A stretch of 32,283 bases of DNA from Nocardia jejuensis NBRC 103114 (GCF_001613145.1 NZ_BDBU01000009.1:1-32283), one strand, 5' to 3'. Positions 22,235-30,749 are shown, numbered from the stretch's first letter. Numbers and translations: made by a program. Notes: generated by a model not told the origin, from the letters alone.

Positions 22235-23757
22235 GATCGGAACCCGAACCGCCGCCGCGATTCTCGTGGCTCCGAGGTGTCCACGAGCACCGCCCCGAGC
22301 ACCTCCGCACCGACCTGATTCACCGCCCGGACCGCCTCCTGCACCTCCCGCACCCGGGTCCGCCCGCGCTCGATGACCAGCACCGTCAGATCCGTCAGAT
22401 CGGTGACGATCTGCGATTCCGAGGCGGTGCCGATCGGCGGCACCTGAATCACGATCAGGTCGGCCGCGGATCCGGCCTCGTGCAGGAAGGCGCGGAACCG
22501 ATCCCGATCGAAGAGCGCATAGGGATCACCGGTGAACGCACCCGGCGCGATCTCGGCGAAACCGTCCGGACCGCGGTCACTCGTGACCGCGCGCAGGTCG
22601 GAGACGCTCCCGCGCAACAATTCCGCGAGACCCGGTTCGACCCGCCCGGCCGCGAACCCGGACTCGCCCCGTCCCGCTGTTTCCCGCGCCGCCGCGTTCG
22701 GCCCCGCTGCGCCCTGTGCCGCCTTGTCCTGCCCCGCTGAGTCCTGCCCCGCCGAGTCCTGCTCCGGTGTGCCCGATGCCGCGACGGCCGCCTCGCTCCC
22801 GCGCAGATCCGCATCCACGAACAACACCTTGGCGCCCTGCCCCGCACGGTGCTCCGCGATCGCCCGCGCCAGCCGCTGCGCCGCGACGCCCTGCGAAATC
22901 GGAGCCACCGCAACCGAAGTCGGCGAGGTGGTCCCCGCCTTGGCCACCAGGTTCGAGATATGGCGCAGCACCACCTGGCGCCGCGCGTCGCGGGCAGGGG
23001 TGCCGCCGGGTGGCACCACATCCAGCGTCCGCACCCCGGTCTTCTCCACCACGTCGTAGTCGGTGTACAGCCGCCGCGTCGCCGCACCGGCCATGATCGC
23101 CACCACACAACCCAGCAGCACCCCGCCGACCATGCCGGTCGCGAGCGTGCGGGTCTTGCCGGTGCCGTTGGCCGCGGCCCCCGCGCCCGATTGCAGGATG
23201 GTCAGCCGATTGGCCGAATCGGCGTTGAGCGCGTCGATCTGCTGCTGCAACTGGATCTGGGCGCTGAAGGCATTGGGATCGTCGGCCCGGAGCCGATCGC
23301 CCCACACCGCCATCATGGCCGCGGTCATGGCGTCCGCGGTGGCCTTGCGGCTCTCGTCCAGACGGCCGTTGACGTCCTCGACGTACAGCTGCGCGACCTT
23401 CGGGGCCGCGGCCTCGGCCGCCGCCGGCGTCGCGGCGGTGACCTGGACGTAGAACAGTGGACTGGCCGAGACGAATTGGGCCGAGAAGCTGTAGATGTCC
23501 TCCGGGAAACCGCTCTTGCGCCCGATGGCGGCCTGATAGGTCGGATCGTTCAGGTAGTACGTGAAGCCCTGCGCCAGAATGGCGTCCTGGGTCGGCGGCC
23601 GGGTGGATCCGGCCGAGACCAGCACCCTGCTGGTGTAGGTCACCCCCCGCCCGTGCGCGGACAGGTACGCCCCGAGCATCGCGACCAGGGCGATCGCCAC
23701 CACCAGGGCGCGACGCTGCCAGATCCTGTCCCACAGCACATTCAGCGTGTTCGCCAC
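22231..23757 (-). CDS. wzz: Wzz/YveK-like co-polymerase with degenerate BY-kinase domain, copy 2
   Basis: A 508-residue paralogue of the protein at 15921-17321. A first membrane segment (about 16-34) is followed by an extracytoplasmic domain (TYTSRVLVSAGSTRPPTQDA onward) ending in QLQQQIDALNADSANRLTIL, a second membrane segment (about 200-222), and a cytoplasmic kinase-like domain. Walker A is lost (VAPISQGVAAQ), the A' motif VLFVDADLRG is retained, and Walker B reads IVIQVPP without the usual aspartate. No terminal tyrosine cluster is present. Directly after the A' motif sits a run of AGQDS-like pentapeptides. GTG at 23757-23755 is preceded by GGGGGA. The gene lies 10 bases after the lipoprotein gene and is coupled to Wzy by ATGA. 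It probably modulates Wzy; kinase activity is unlikely. Confidence 0.86.
   Translation of the reverse strand: MANTLNVLWDRIWQRRALVVAIALVAMLGAYLSAHGRGVTYTSRVLVSAGSTRPPTQDAILAQGFTYYLNDPTYQAAIGRKSGFPEDIYSFSAQFVSASPLFYVQVTAATPAAAEAAAPKVAQLYVEDVNGRLDESRKATADAMTAAMMAVWGDRLRADDPNAFSAQIQLQQQIDALNADSANRLTILQSGAGAAANGTGKTRTLATGMVGGVLLGCVVAIMAGAATRRLYTDYDVVEKTGVRTLDVVPPGGTPARDARRQVVLRHISNLVAKAGTTSPTSVAVAPISQGVAAQRLARAIAEHRAGQGAKVLFVDADLRGSEAAVAASGTPEQDSAGQDSAGQDKAAQGAAGPNAAARETAGRGESGFAAGRVEPGLAELLRGSVSDLRAVTSDRGPDGFAEIAPGAFTGDPYALFDRDRFRAFLHEAGSAADLIVIQVPPIGTASESQIVTDLTDLTVLVIERGRTRVREVQEAVRAVNQVGAEVLGAVLVDTSEPRESRRRFGFRS
22701..22760 (-). repeat. Four 15-bp tandem units coding for AGQDS-type pentapeptides
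   Basis: Plus-strand units at 22701-22715, 22716-22730, 22731-22745 and 22746-22760 share GCCCCGC(T/C)GAGTCCT in their best copies; a weaker fifth follows at 22761. The last two differ at one base. They lie in frame inside the second Wzz gene, immediately after the Walker A' segment. Confidence 0.7.
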
Positions 23758-23767
23758 TGTTCCCCCG

Positions 23768-24358
23768 TCATCGGTGATCGATTTCCACCGTGACCCGCGC
23801 CGGATCGGTCGCACCGCTCACCCGGAAGGACCGCTGCGCGGTCTGCAACCCGATGAACGCCTGCGTCACGCCGCGCACCGCGCTCGCGAATCGCACCTCG
23901 CCGACGGAGGTCATGGTGGGGTCGGTGAGCGTCTCGGGCCCGGTGTACGGCGGCACCCCGGATATGAAGGGATTGGCGGCTTCCCGGATCAGCACCTCGA
24001 TGACGGACTGGCCGGTGACCGAGAAGGGGGCCCGGGTGCCGTTCTGCACCGCCTGCGCCACATAGTGCACCGCCCAGCCCGGAACCGCCGATCCGGTGAA
24101 CTCGAAGGTCACCCGATCGGCCGAATCCGTCCGGGAGAGTGAGATGTTCGTCAAACCGATGGCCACCGCACCGGGGTCCGGCGTGCGGTCCTTGGCCACG
24201 AATTCATCGACGGGCGCGGTCGTCTGGGTGAGCGGTCGATTCGGAGGCGAGGACTCGCCGCCGCATCCTGCGATCGATCCGGCCGCCAGCAGTGACACCG
24301 CCGCCAGCAGGGCCGATCTCGCGACGAGGGCGGTCACGGCGTCTCCCTGTCTCCTCAT
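23768..24358 (-). CDS. Lipoprotein with AMIN-like domain
   Basis: A 196-residue exported lipoprotein. Its signal peptide ends in lipobox IAGC with Cys32. The mature part (about 60-194) resembles the actinobacterial AMIN-like domain: VAIGLTNISLSRTDSADRVTFEF, PGWAVHYV, a central YTGPETL, VGEVRF and QAFIGLQTAQRSFRVSG before DPARVTVEI. AMIN-type domains are glycan-binding beta-sandwich modules in cell-envelope proteins. ATG at 24358-24356 overlaps the upstream stop as ATGA; GTG at 24337 is a real alternative because GGGAGA lies just before it and the signal peptide stays intact. The gene sits between a CapK-like enzyme and the Wzz-Wzy pair, so it may bind or guide the polymer outside the membrane. 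That role is inference. Confidence 0.72.
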   Translation of the reverse strand: MRRQGDAVTALVARSALLAAVSLLAAGSIAGCGGESSPPNRPLTQTTAPVDEFVAKDRTPDPGAVAIGLTNISLSRTDSADRVTFEFTGSAVPGWAVHYVAQAVQNGTRAPFSVTGQSVIEVLIREAANPFISGVPPYTGPETLTDPTMTSVGEVRFASAVRGVTQAFIGLQTAQRSFRVSGATDPARVTVEIDHR

Positions 24359-25722
24359 GAATCTCGCTGTACGGGTATCGCGGGGCGCGCGGGCCGTGTT
24401 TCGCCGGTGAGCGGTTGCTCGACCACGGCGGTCTTCAGCTTTCCACTCCGCGGCCGAGGGAGCGCGTCGAAGACGCGAACTCGCAGCTCCTGGCCCGGAC
24501 CGAACTGCCGGGCGATGTTCCGGGTGGCGTGCGCGGCGGTGTCCGACTGCGAGAATCCCTTGCCCGGAACGACTCTCAGCTCGAACACCCCCGGGCGCAG
24601 CTGTGCGATCTGGGCCTCGCGCAGGCCGGTCAGATCATCGACGATGCTCGACGGCAGCGGCAGCGGGCGGCCGTCGGAGGCGGTGAAGGTGTCCTCGACC
24701 CGGCCGTCGACCACACCCAGCAGCGGCAGCGCCCGTCCGCACGGACACGGACCGGGGGCGGAGGGGCGGACCTCGTCGCCGGTGCGATAGCGCAGCAGCG
24801 GGAATCCGGTGTTCTGCAACGAGGTTCCGACAATCTCCCGCCGGGTGCTCGAGCCCTCGACCGGAATCGTCTCGACGATGCCGTAGGACGGGAAGACGTG
24901 GTAGCCACCCGCCTCGCAGGTGCCGGCCATGACGGTGCGCTCGGTCTGCCCGTAGTGATCGATGACGGGCGCGTCGAACACCTCCTGGATGAGGGTGCGC
25001 TGTCCCGGCGCCATCATCTCCGAGGAGGTGATGATCGCGTCCACCGGAATCGTCATGCGGCGATCGCGCAGCAATGCCGCCAACAGGGCGATGCTCGACG
25101 GCCAGCCCTCGATGGCATCGGGGGAGAAGCGGCGGATCTCGTTCACGATCACATCGACGCGATCGGGGGTCAGGTGATAGCTCGACACCAGCAGCTGATT
25201 GGCGCCGGGGACCGCCATGGTGGGCCCGCGGCTGCGGCCGATCGCGAAGTTGCTGCCGCGCAAGACCACTCGACGCGAGTTCGACGGCAGTCCGAACCAG
25301 CCCCACTGATGTTCGAGCACCGCGAGTTCGAACACCGAGGAGGTGATCGTCCGGTAACACTCGATCGGCACCCCGGAGGTGCCGCTCGAGCGCACCGACC
25401 ACATCAGCCGGCGCGGCAGGGTGCGGAAATCATCGGCCCGCTCGGCCAGATCACGGCGGGACACCAGCGGCAGGAGTGACAGATCGGCGATGGTGCGGAT
25501 TTCTCTCGGGTCCACCCCCGAGGTGCGGAACCAGTCGCGGTAGAACGGCGACTTCGCCGCCGCGACCCGGACCAGCACTCGAAGACGTTGCTCCTGAACG
25601 GCTTTGATCTCCGCGGCGTCCGCCAGATCCAACCTGTTCAACCTGCGGTGTAGCGCTCCACGTCGCGGATGTGCGCGCCGGAGCCGATACTTGAGGCTCA
25701 GGCTCGCGCTCGACCAACTCAT
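24355..25722 (-). CDS. CapK/PaaK-like adenylate-forming enzyme
   Basis: A 455-residue member of the phenylacetate-CoA ligase/CapK group (ANL-type adenylating enzymes), several of which lie in capsule loci without an assigned reaction. It has the P-loop-like SSGTSGVPIE (112-121), ITSSEMM, DHYGQTERTVMAGTCE, a Cys motif CPCGRALPLL, YRTGDE and the C-terminal RPRSGKLKTAVVEQP with the family lysine. ATG at 25722-25720 follows a GGGGGGAG tract. It is the first gene of the minus-strand operon and is coupled by ATGA to the AMIN-like lipoprotein gene. No acyl carrier protein is encoded nearby. It may activate an acid for attachment to the polysaccharide or a precursor, but the substrate and whether CoA is used are unknown. 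Confidence 0.82.
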   Translation of the reverse strand: MSWSSASLSLKYRLRRAHPRRGALHRRLNRLDLADAAEIKAVQEQRLRVLVRVAAAKSPFYRDWFRTSGVDPREIRTIADLSLLPLVSRRDLAERADDFRTLPRRLMWSVRSSGTSGVPIECYRTITSSVFELAVLEHQWGWFGLPSNSRRVVLRGSNFAIGRSRGPTMAVPGANQLLVSSYHLTPDRVDVIVNEIRRFSPDAIEGWPSSIALLAALLRDRRMTIPVDAIITSSEMMAPGQRTLIQEVFDAPVIDHYGQTERTVMAGTCEAGGYHVFPSYGIVETIPVEGSSTRREIVGTSLQNTGFPLLRYRTGDEVRPSAPGPCPCGRALPLLGVVDGRVEDTFTASDGRPLPLPSSIVDDLTGLREAQIAQLRPGVFELRVVPGKGFSQSDTAAHATRNIARQFGPGQELRVRVFDALPRPRSGKLKTAVVEQPLTGETRPARPAIPVQRDS

Positions 25723-25945
25723 CTACTCAGCGACTCCCCCCAGCCGGTACCCGTGAACATTCCGGCGCCTGTCCCAATCACCCCCGACCGCGACACACAC
25801 GCGACGGACACGGGAGCCGTCACGCGTTGCACTGCCTGATGATAACGCTATTCAATCTCGAAATGCATTGGTAACAAACAACTCAGCGGTAACGACGATC
25901 CATGTGGTGGGCAAAATGGACGAGCACGACCGGGGGAACACTCAC
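25723..25945. promoter_or_regulatory. Divergent promoter region (TTGCAC / TATTCA on plus)
   Basis: This 223-bp gap separates the divergent CapK-like and GDP-sugar dehydrogenase genes. An unusually AT-rich patch lies at about 25838-25875. On the plus strand TTGCAC (25827-25832) and TATTCA (25849-25854) stand 16 bases apart; on the minus strand TATCAT (complement of 25839-25844) could serve the CapK operon. Overlapping divergent promoters are plausible but unproven. Confidence 0.4.
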
Positions 25946-27292
25946 GTGCAGCAGAACCGGACAGCGAGCGCATCGACTGTCAGCGTTTTCGGGCTCGGCT
26001 ATGTGGGCTGCGTGTCGGCGGCCTGTCTCGCCGCGCGGGGCAACACCGTGATCGGTGTGGACGTCAACCCGCAGAAGACCGAGTTCATCCGACAGGGCCG
26101 CACACCTGTCGTCGAGGAGCGGATCGGCGAGCTCATCGCCGAAGTAGTTACGGCCGAACGGCTGCGCGTCACCGAGGATGTCGCCGAAGCCGTGCTGGCG
26201 ACCGACATTTCGATCGTCTGCGTCGGCACGCCCTCGGCCCCCGGCGGCGGGCTCTCGATGGCGTACCTGGAGCGGGTGAGCGAGCAGATCGGCGCCGCGC
26301 TGGCGGACAAGGACGGCTGGCACATCGTCGCGTACCGCAGCACCATGGTGCCGGGAACGTGCGAAGGCAGCCTCATTCCCATTCTCGAAAAGGCGTCGGG
26401 CAAGAAAGTCGGCGTGGATTTCGGCGTCTGCGTGAATCCCGAATTCCTGCGCGAGGGCAGCAGCGTGCGCGATTTCGAGAATCCGCCGAAAACCGTTATC
26501 GGAGAATCGGATGCGCGCACGGGTCTGGAGATGACGGCCCTGTACGAGGGCCTGCCGGGACCGCGCTTCCGGGTGCCGATCGCGGTGGCCGAGATAACCA
26601 AGTACGTGGACAACAGCTTTCACGCGCTCAAGGTGACCTTCGGCAACGAGATCGGGGCGCTGTGCGCGACGCTCGGGCTGGACTCGCACGCCGTCATGGA
26701 CATCTTCCTGGCCGACACCAAGCTCAATATCAGCCCGGCCTATCTGCGCCCCGGCTTCGCCTTCGGCGGCTCGTGCCTGCCGAAGGACGTGCGCGCGCTC
26801 AATCACACCGCCCGCCAGCACGATCTGGAACTGCCGGTGCTGCAGAACGTGCTGGTATCCAACGAGGCTCAATTGCGGCGCGCGGTCGACACCGTGATCG
26901 CGCTCGGCCGCCGGCGGGTCGGCATCTTCGGGCTGTCGTTCAAGGCGGGCACCGATGATCTGCGCGAGAGCCCCATGGTGGAATTCGCCGAACGGCTCAT
27001 CGGCAAGGGGTACGACGTGCGAATCTACGATGCGAATGTGGCGCTCTCGCGGCTGATGGGCGCCAATCGGGCGTTCATCGAGGAGCGCCTGCCGCATATC
27101 GGGGAGCTGCTCACCGACGATATCTCCACGGTGGTGGCGCACGGCGAGATCTTCATCGTCGGCACCTCCGAGCCGGACGTCGTCGCGGCCGTCGACGCGA
27201 TCGGTCCCGACCGGACCGTGCTGGATGTGGTGCGACTGCCCGGGGCGGCCGAACGGCGGCTGCGCCCCGGATATGTCGGCATCGGATGGTGA
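25946..27292 (+). CDS. algD: GDP-mannose 6-dehydrogenase (AlgD-like)
   Basis: A 448-residue UDP-glucose/GDP-mannose dehydrogenase family enzyme. It oxidises C6 of an NDP-hexose twice with NAD to give an NDP-uronic acid in the cytosol. The NAD motif FGLGYVGCV lies at 15-23, VCVGTPSAPGGG at 91-102, VNPEFLREGS at 163-172, ITKYVDNSFHALKVTFGNE at 217-235, and the catalytic Cys277 in FGGSCLPKDVRAL. The run FGLSFKAGTDDLRESP and the opening of the cysteine motif match AlgD better than UDP-glucose dehydrogenases. GTG at 25946 was chosen because GGGGGA precedes it and the Rossmann fold starts directly after; ATGs at 25868 and 25916 are less supported. It begins a plus-strand operon. It likely supplies GDP-mannuronate, so an acidic polymer is expected; UDP-sugar specificity cannot be fully excluded. 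Confidence 0.9.
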   Translation: MQQNRTASASTVSVFGLGYVGCVSAACLAARGNTVIGVDVNPQKTEFIRQGRTPVVEERIGELIAEVVTAERLRVTEDVAEAVLATDISIVCVGTPSAPGGGLSMAYLERVSEQIGAALADKDGWHIVAYRSTMVPGTCEGSLIPILEKASGKKVGVDFGVCVNPEFLREGSSVRDFENPPKTVIGESDARTGLEMTALYEGLPGPRFRVPIAVAEITKYVDNSFHALKVTFGNEIGALCATLGLDSHAVMDIFLADTKLNISPAYLRPGFAFGGSCLPKDVRALNHTARQHDLELPVLQNVLVSNEAQLRRAVDTVIALGRRRVGIFGLSFKAGTDDLRESPMVEFAERLIGKGYDVRIYDANVALSRLMGANRAFIEERLPHIGELLTDDISTVVAHGEIFIVGTSEPDVVAAVDAIGPDRTVLDVVRLPGAAERRLRPGYVGIGW

Positions 27293-27302
27293 GGGGGTAG
27301 CG

Positions 27303-28319
27303 ATGAGCGAGCCGAGCATTCCAGGATTCAGTTTTCTGACCACCGCGTACAAGACCGAGGACTATCTGCGCGACACCATCGAATCGGTTGTCGCGCAGAC
27401 GCTCCCGGACTGGGAACTGATCGTGGTGGACAACGGCATGTCCGACGAGATCGCAGCCATCGTCGAGAGCTATCGCGACGACGGGCGAATCCGCCTGGTA
27501 CGCCAGGAGAACAAGGGATACGACGGTGGTGTCATGGCCGCCGCCGCCCGCGCCACCGGCCGGTACTTCGTGGTCCTGGACAGCGACGATCAGGTGATGC
27601 CCACCTTCTGCGCGGAGGTCCGGCGCGCGCTGGACGCGGATCCCGGTATCGACGCCGTCGGCTGCGACGCCTTCCGCTTCGACGACTCCGGCGCGGACCT
27701 GCCCGTCGGGTACTACCGCTCCACCAACGTCAAACGCAAGCCCGACCCCGCCACCCGCCTGACGCTGATCGACCTGCTCGGCGGTCTGGTCCCGTACTAC
27801 ACCGCGGCCATCCGCCGCGAGGCGTGGGAGGCGGTCGGCGGGTACGACCGCGGCGGCGAGGAACTGCACGAATCGGTGGTCATCTGGATTCGCATGGTCG
27901 GCGCCTACGATATCCGCGTCCTGCCGGACCGGCTGGCGCGCTTCCGGATTCGCGGCGACTCCATGACCCGTGACCCCGAGAAGGTCGAAGCGTTCATGGC
28001 CGAACTCGAACGCTCCTTCTCCTGGGCCGCCCCCACGGATCCCGAGGCCCGCGCCGCCCTGGATCGCACCCTGCGGACCTTCCGCTACTGGGTCCAACTC
28101 CGCCGCGCCCAGCAGGCCCTGCTCGCCGGGGACGACAGAGCTGCCCGCGCCGCCGCCCGTGAAGCCTTCACCCAGCGCAAAACCGTTCGCGCCGCCGCCA
28201 TCATCGCCTCGGTCAGCACCTTCCCCGACACCCTCCGCCGCATCCACCCCCTCAAACAGCAGGTGTCCGAACGATTCGCCCGCGCGGCGGGCAGGATCGT
28301 CAGCGCCACCACCCGGTGA
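27303..28319 (+). CDS. Glycosyltransferase family 2
   Basis: A 338-residue inverting GT-A glycosyltransferase. The N-terminal domain (5-220) has FLTTAYKTEDYLRDTIESV (11-29), WELIVVDNGMSD, NKGYDGGVMAAAARATGRYFV and the metal-binding LDSDD (92-96, DxD as Asp93/Asp95). The acceptor side has YYTAAIRREAWEAVGGYD and ESVVIWIRM. The remaining C-terminal section (about 230-338) is helical and rich in Arg and Ala, with no recognised domain. ATG at 27303 lies 10 bases after the dehydrogenase stop with GGGGG just upstream. Its stop overlaps the Wzx start as GTGA. The order dehydrogenase-GT2-Wzx suggests that it may transfer the uronic acid made by the preceding enzyme; that is inference. Confidence 0.9.
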   Translation: MSEPSIPGFSFLTTAYKTEDYLRDTIESVVAQTLPDWELIVVDNGMSDEIAAIVESYRDDGRIRLVRQENKGYDGGVMAAAARATGRYFVVLDSDDQVMPTFCAEVRRALDADPGIDAVGCDAFRFDDSGADLPVGYYRSTNVKRKPDPATRLTLIDLLGGLVPYYTAAIRREAWEAVGGYDRGGEELHESVVIWIRMVGAYDIRVLPDRLARFRIRGDSMTRDPEKVEAFMAELERSFSWAAPTDPEARAALDRTLRTFRYWVQLRRAQQALLAGDDRAARAAAREAFTQRKTVRAAAIIASVSTFPDTLRRIHPLKQQVSERFARAAGRIVSATTR

Positions 28320-30163
28320 TCGCGCGGGAGCCCGGGGCCGACGACGGCGATCACGCCGATCCGCCACCGGGTCGGGCTACACCACGGTCGGCCCGGCGCC
28401 CGGCGCGACCTCCGGAAAGTGCTGCGCCACCACGGAATACCAGGCCGACCGACTCCGGCGTGGTCGGCGACTCGGGTATCGCCGGGCACACCGACCTGGC
28501 TCCGGCGGTGACGGAACGACCGGACGAATCGGCACAGGACGAACGATCACGTGCCGGACCGCTGCCATCGGTGCGCCACGCAGGCCCTGACTCGGCCGAT
28601 CCGTCGTCGCGGTCCGGCGGCACTCACGCGGCGGCGGACGGGCCGCAGGTCGGCGACGGATGCGCCGAGGATCGATCCGATCCCGGGGCTGTGGCACAGC
28701 GGCAGCCGAGTGGGTTGTCCGCTGTGCTGAGGCGCGGAGCGGTGATGTCGGCGGCCGGAGTGGGGGCGGTGCAGGTCATCGCGTTGGTGCAGACCTTGGT
28801 GCTGGCGCATCTGCTCTCACCGGCCGAGGTGGGGGTCTTCGCGGCGGGGACGGTGCTGACGACGTTCGTGATGGTGTTCTCGCACAGTTCGTTGAGCCAC
28901 GCGCTGATACAGCGGCGGACCGAGATCGAGGACGCGGCGGAGACCGTGTTCCGGGTGACGCTCGGATCGGGTGTGGTGCTCGCGGGAATGCTGCTCGCGA
29001 GTGCGCCGGTGTTGTCGAGGGTGTTCCATGACCCGCAGGTGGGGTCGGTGGCTGCCGTGTGTTCCGGGACCGTGGTGCTGACGTCGCTGATGGCGGTGCC
29101 GGACGCGATGATGCAGCGCGCCTTGCAGTTCGAGCGGCGGGTGATCGTGGATCCGGCGAACGCCGTGGCGTTCGCGACGGTGTCGATCTCGCTGGCCGTC
29201 GCCGGGTTCGGGGTGTGGGCGCTGGTGGCGGGGTACTACGTGTCGGTTCTGGTGGCGGCCACGGCGGCCTGGTGGTTGTCCGGATGGCGGCCCCGGCGTG
29301 GGCGATTCAGTGTTCCGCTGTGGCGGGAACTCGCGGTGTTCGCGTTCCCGCTGTTGCTCGAGAGCGTGGTGGAGCGGGCGCTCGAGGCGGTGGAGGTGAT
29401 GCTGGTCGGGCAGCGGTTGCAGACCTCGGCGCTCGGAAACTATCGCAACGGCAGGCGGCTGGCGTTCCTGCCGGTGACGGCGATCATCCAGATCTGTTCG
29501 TACGTCTTGTTTCCGGCGTTCGCGCAGATCTCGGGGGAACCCGAACGATTCGAGCGGGGCTTCCTGCGGGCGATGGGCTGGATGTGGCTCGCGGTGGTCC
29601 CGGCCTCGGCTCTGCTGGGTGCGATCGGCGAACCGGTCGTGGTGCTGCTGCTCGGGAACGAATGGCGCGGAGCCGGAGTCCTGGTCGAGTCGATGGCGGG
29701 CGTCGGCATCGGCTTCGCGCTCATGTCGGTGTGCGCGGAGGCGTGCAAGGGGGCGGGCCGACCACAGCTGATCAACTGGATGACCGGCATCGGGGCTCTC
29801 ACCGCCGTGCCGCTCATCCTGATCCTGTTGCCGCACGGGCTCTTCGGCGTCGGGGTGGCGCTGTCGGTCTCGGCGATCTTGACCGGACTCACCGGTCTGC
29901 TGGTCTCGCGTAGCGTCGTCCATGTGTCCCATGGCGAACTGGCGCACTGCCTCCTGCCCCCGGCGCTCGCCGGAGTCTGCGCGGCCGTCGCCGCCGGACT
30001 GCTCGAGCGCCTGCTGCTGCACGCGAGCGAGAAGTCCGTGGTGCTCGGTCTCGGGCTGGTCGGGCTCGAGGCGCTCGTCTTCGTCGCTCTGTTCACCGCT
30101 GTGCTGCAGGCGATTTCCCCCACGACCCTCACGCCGCTGCGGTCAGCGGTCCGCCGCTCGTGA
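28316..30163 (+). CDS. wzx: Wzx-type polysaccharide flippase, copy 2, with long N-terminal extension
   Basis: A 615-residue MOP-superfamily flippase, clearly paralogous to the protein at 14153-15820 (shared LLSPAEVG.FAAGTVLT, EDAAETVFR, GFGVW, LGNYRNGRRLAFLPV, LFPAFAQI and CKGAGRPQLINW). Roughly 12-14 membrane segments start near residue 140. Residues 1-137 form a hydrophilic, Pro/Ala/Arg/Asp-rich extension without a recognised domain. GTG at 28316 overlaps the preceding stop as GTGA, which favours inclusion of the extension. A later GTG or ATG near 28735-28744 (by VLRRGAVMSAAG) would give a normal-sized flippase, so the true start is uncertain. It is coupled to the downstream YdcF-like gene by GTGA. 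Flippase function is likely; the substrate may be the same as or different from that of copy 1. Confidence 0.88.
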   Translation: MIAREPGADDGDHADPPPGRATPRSARRPARPPESAAPPRNTRPTDSGVVGDSGIAGHTDLAPAVTERPDESAQDERSRAGPLPSVRHAGPDSADPSSRSGGTHAAADGPQVGDGCAEDRSDPGAVAQRQPSGLSAVLRRGAVMSAAGVGAVQVIALVQTLVLAHLLSPAEVGVFAAGTVLTTFVMVFSHSSLSHALIQRRTEIEDAAETVFRVTLGSGVVLAGMLLASAPVLSRVFHDPQVGSVAAVCSGTVVLTSLMAVPDAMMQRALQFERRVIVDPANAVAFATVSISLAVAGFGVWALVAGYYVSVLVAATAAWWLSGWRPRRGRFSVPLWRELAVFAFPLLLESVVERALEAVEVMLVGQRLQTSALGNYRNGRRLAFLPVTAIIQICSYVLFPAFAQISGEPERFERGFLRAMGWMWLAVVPASALLGAIGEPVVVLLLGNEWRGAGVLVESMAGVGIGFALMSVCAEACKGAGRPQLINWMTGIGALTAVPLILILLPHGLFGVGVALSVSAILTGLTGLLVSRSVVHVSHGELAHCLLPPALAGVCAAVAAGLLERLLLHASEKSVVLGLGLVGLEALVFVALFTAVLQAISPTTLTPLRSAVRRS

Positions 30164-30729
30164 CCGCCCGCCCGCCGTCCCGGCGCCCGCGCCGCTATCT
30201 CCGCTATCTCCTGGCCCTGCTCTGCGTCGTCGCGGCACTCGTCGGCCTGGGCTACCCCGTCTATGTCCGCCCCCAGATCGACGCGCTACGTCACGCCGAC
30301 GCCATCCTCGTGCTGGGCGGCGAAGGCGTCGACCGCTATGCCTACGGCCTCGACCTCGCCCGCCAGGGCTACGCGGACACCGTCCTGTTCTCCAACCCCT
30401 ACGGCGAATTCACCGACATCGACGAAATCCGCGAACCCTGCCACACCCCCCAGCAGGGCTTCACCCTCGAATGCTTCGCTCCCGACCCGCCCACCACGCT
30501 CGGCGAAGCCCGCGAACTCCGCCGCATCGCCACCGAGAACGACTGGCACACAGTGATCGTCGTGACCATGCGCCCCCATCTCTCCCGAGCCCGCTTCATC
30601 CTGTCCCGCTGCTTCACCGGCAACCTGGTGATGCGCGACAGCCCCGTGGACATCACCCCCTGGTACTGGGCCTGGTCCTACCTCTACCAAACCGCCGGTT
30701 ACGCCCGAGCCCTCACCGACCGCTGCTGA
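30160..30729 (+). CDS. YdcF/SanA/ElyC-like DUF218 membrane protein
   Basis: A 189-residue protein with one N-terminal membrane anchor (about 14-34) after a basic tail, followed by a DUF218 domain. Landmarks are DAILVLGGEGVDRYAYGLDLARQGYAD (46-72), TVLFSNPYGE, the PPTTLGEARELRRIA helix, and VIVVTMRPHLSRARFIL. DUF218 proteins such as ElyC and SanA affect envelope or polyprenyl-carrier homeostasis, but no biochemical activity is settled. Its GTG overlaps the Wzx stop as GTGA, making it the last gene of the plus-strand operon. Four cysteines occur in the mature part. A role in lipid-carrier recycling for this polysaccharide is possible but only inferred from position. Confidence 0.82.
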   Translation: MTARPPSRRPRRYLRYLLALLCVVAALVGLGYPVYVRPQIDALRHADAILVLGGEGVDRYAYGLDLARQGYADTVLFSNPYGEFTDIDEIREPCHTPQQGFTLECFAPDPPTTLGEARELRRIATENDWHTVIVVTMRPHLSRARFILSRCFTGNLVMRDSPVDITPWYWAWSYLYQTAGYARALTDRC

Positions 30730-30749
30730 ACGTCACCCGAGCGACGGGG

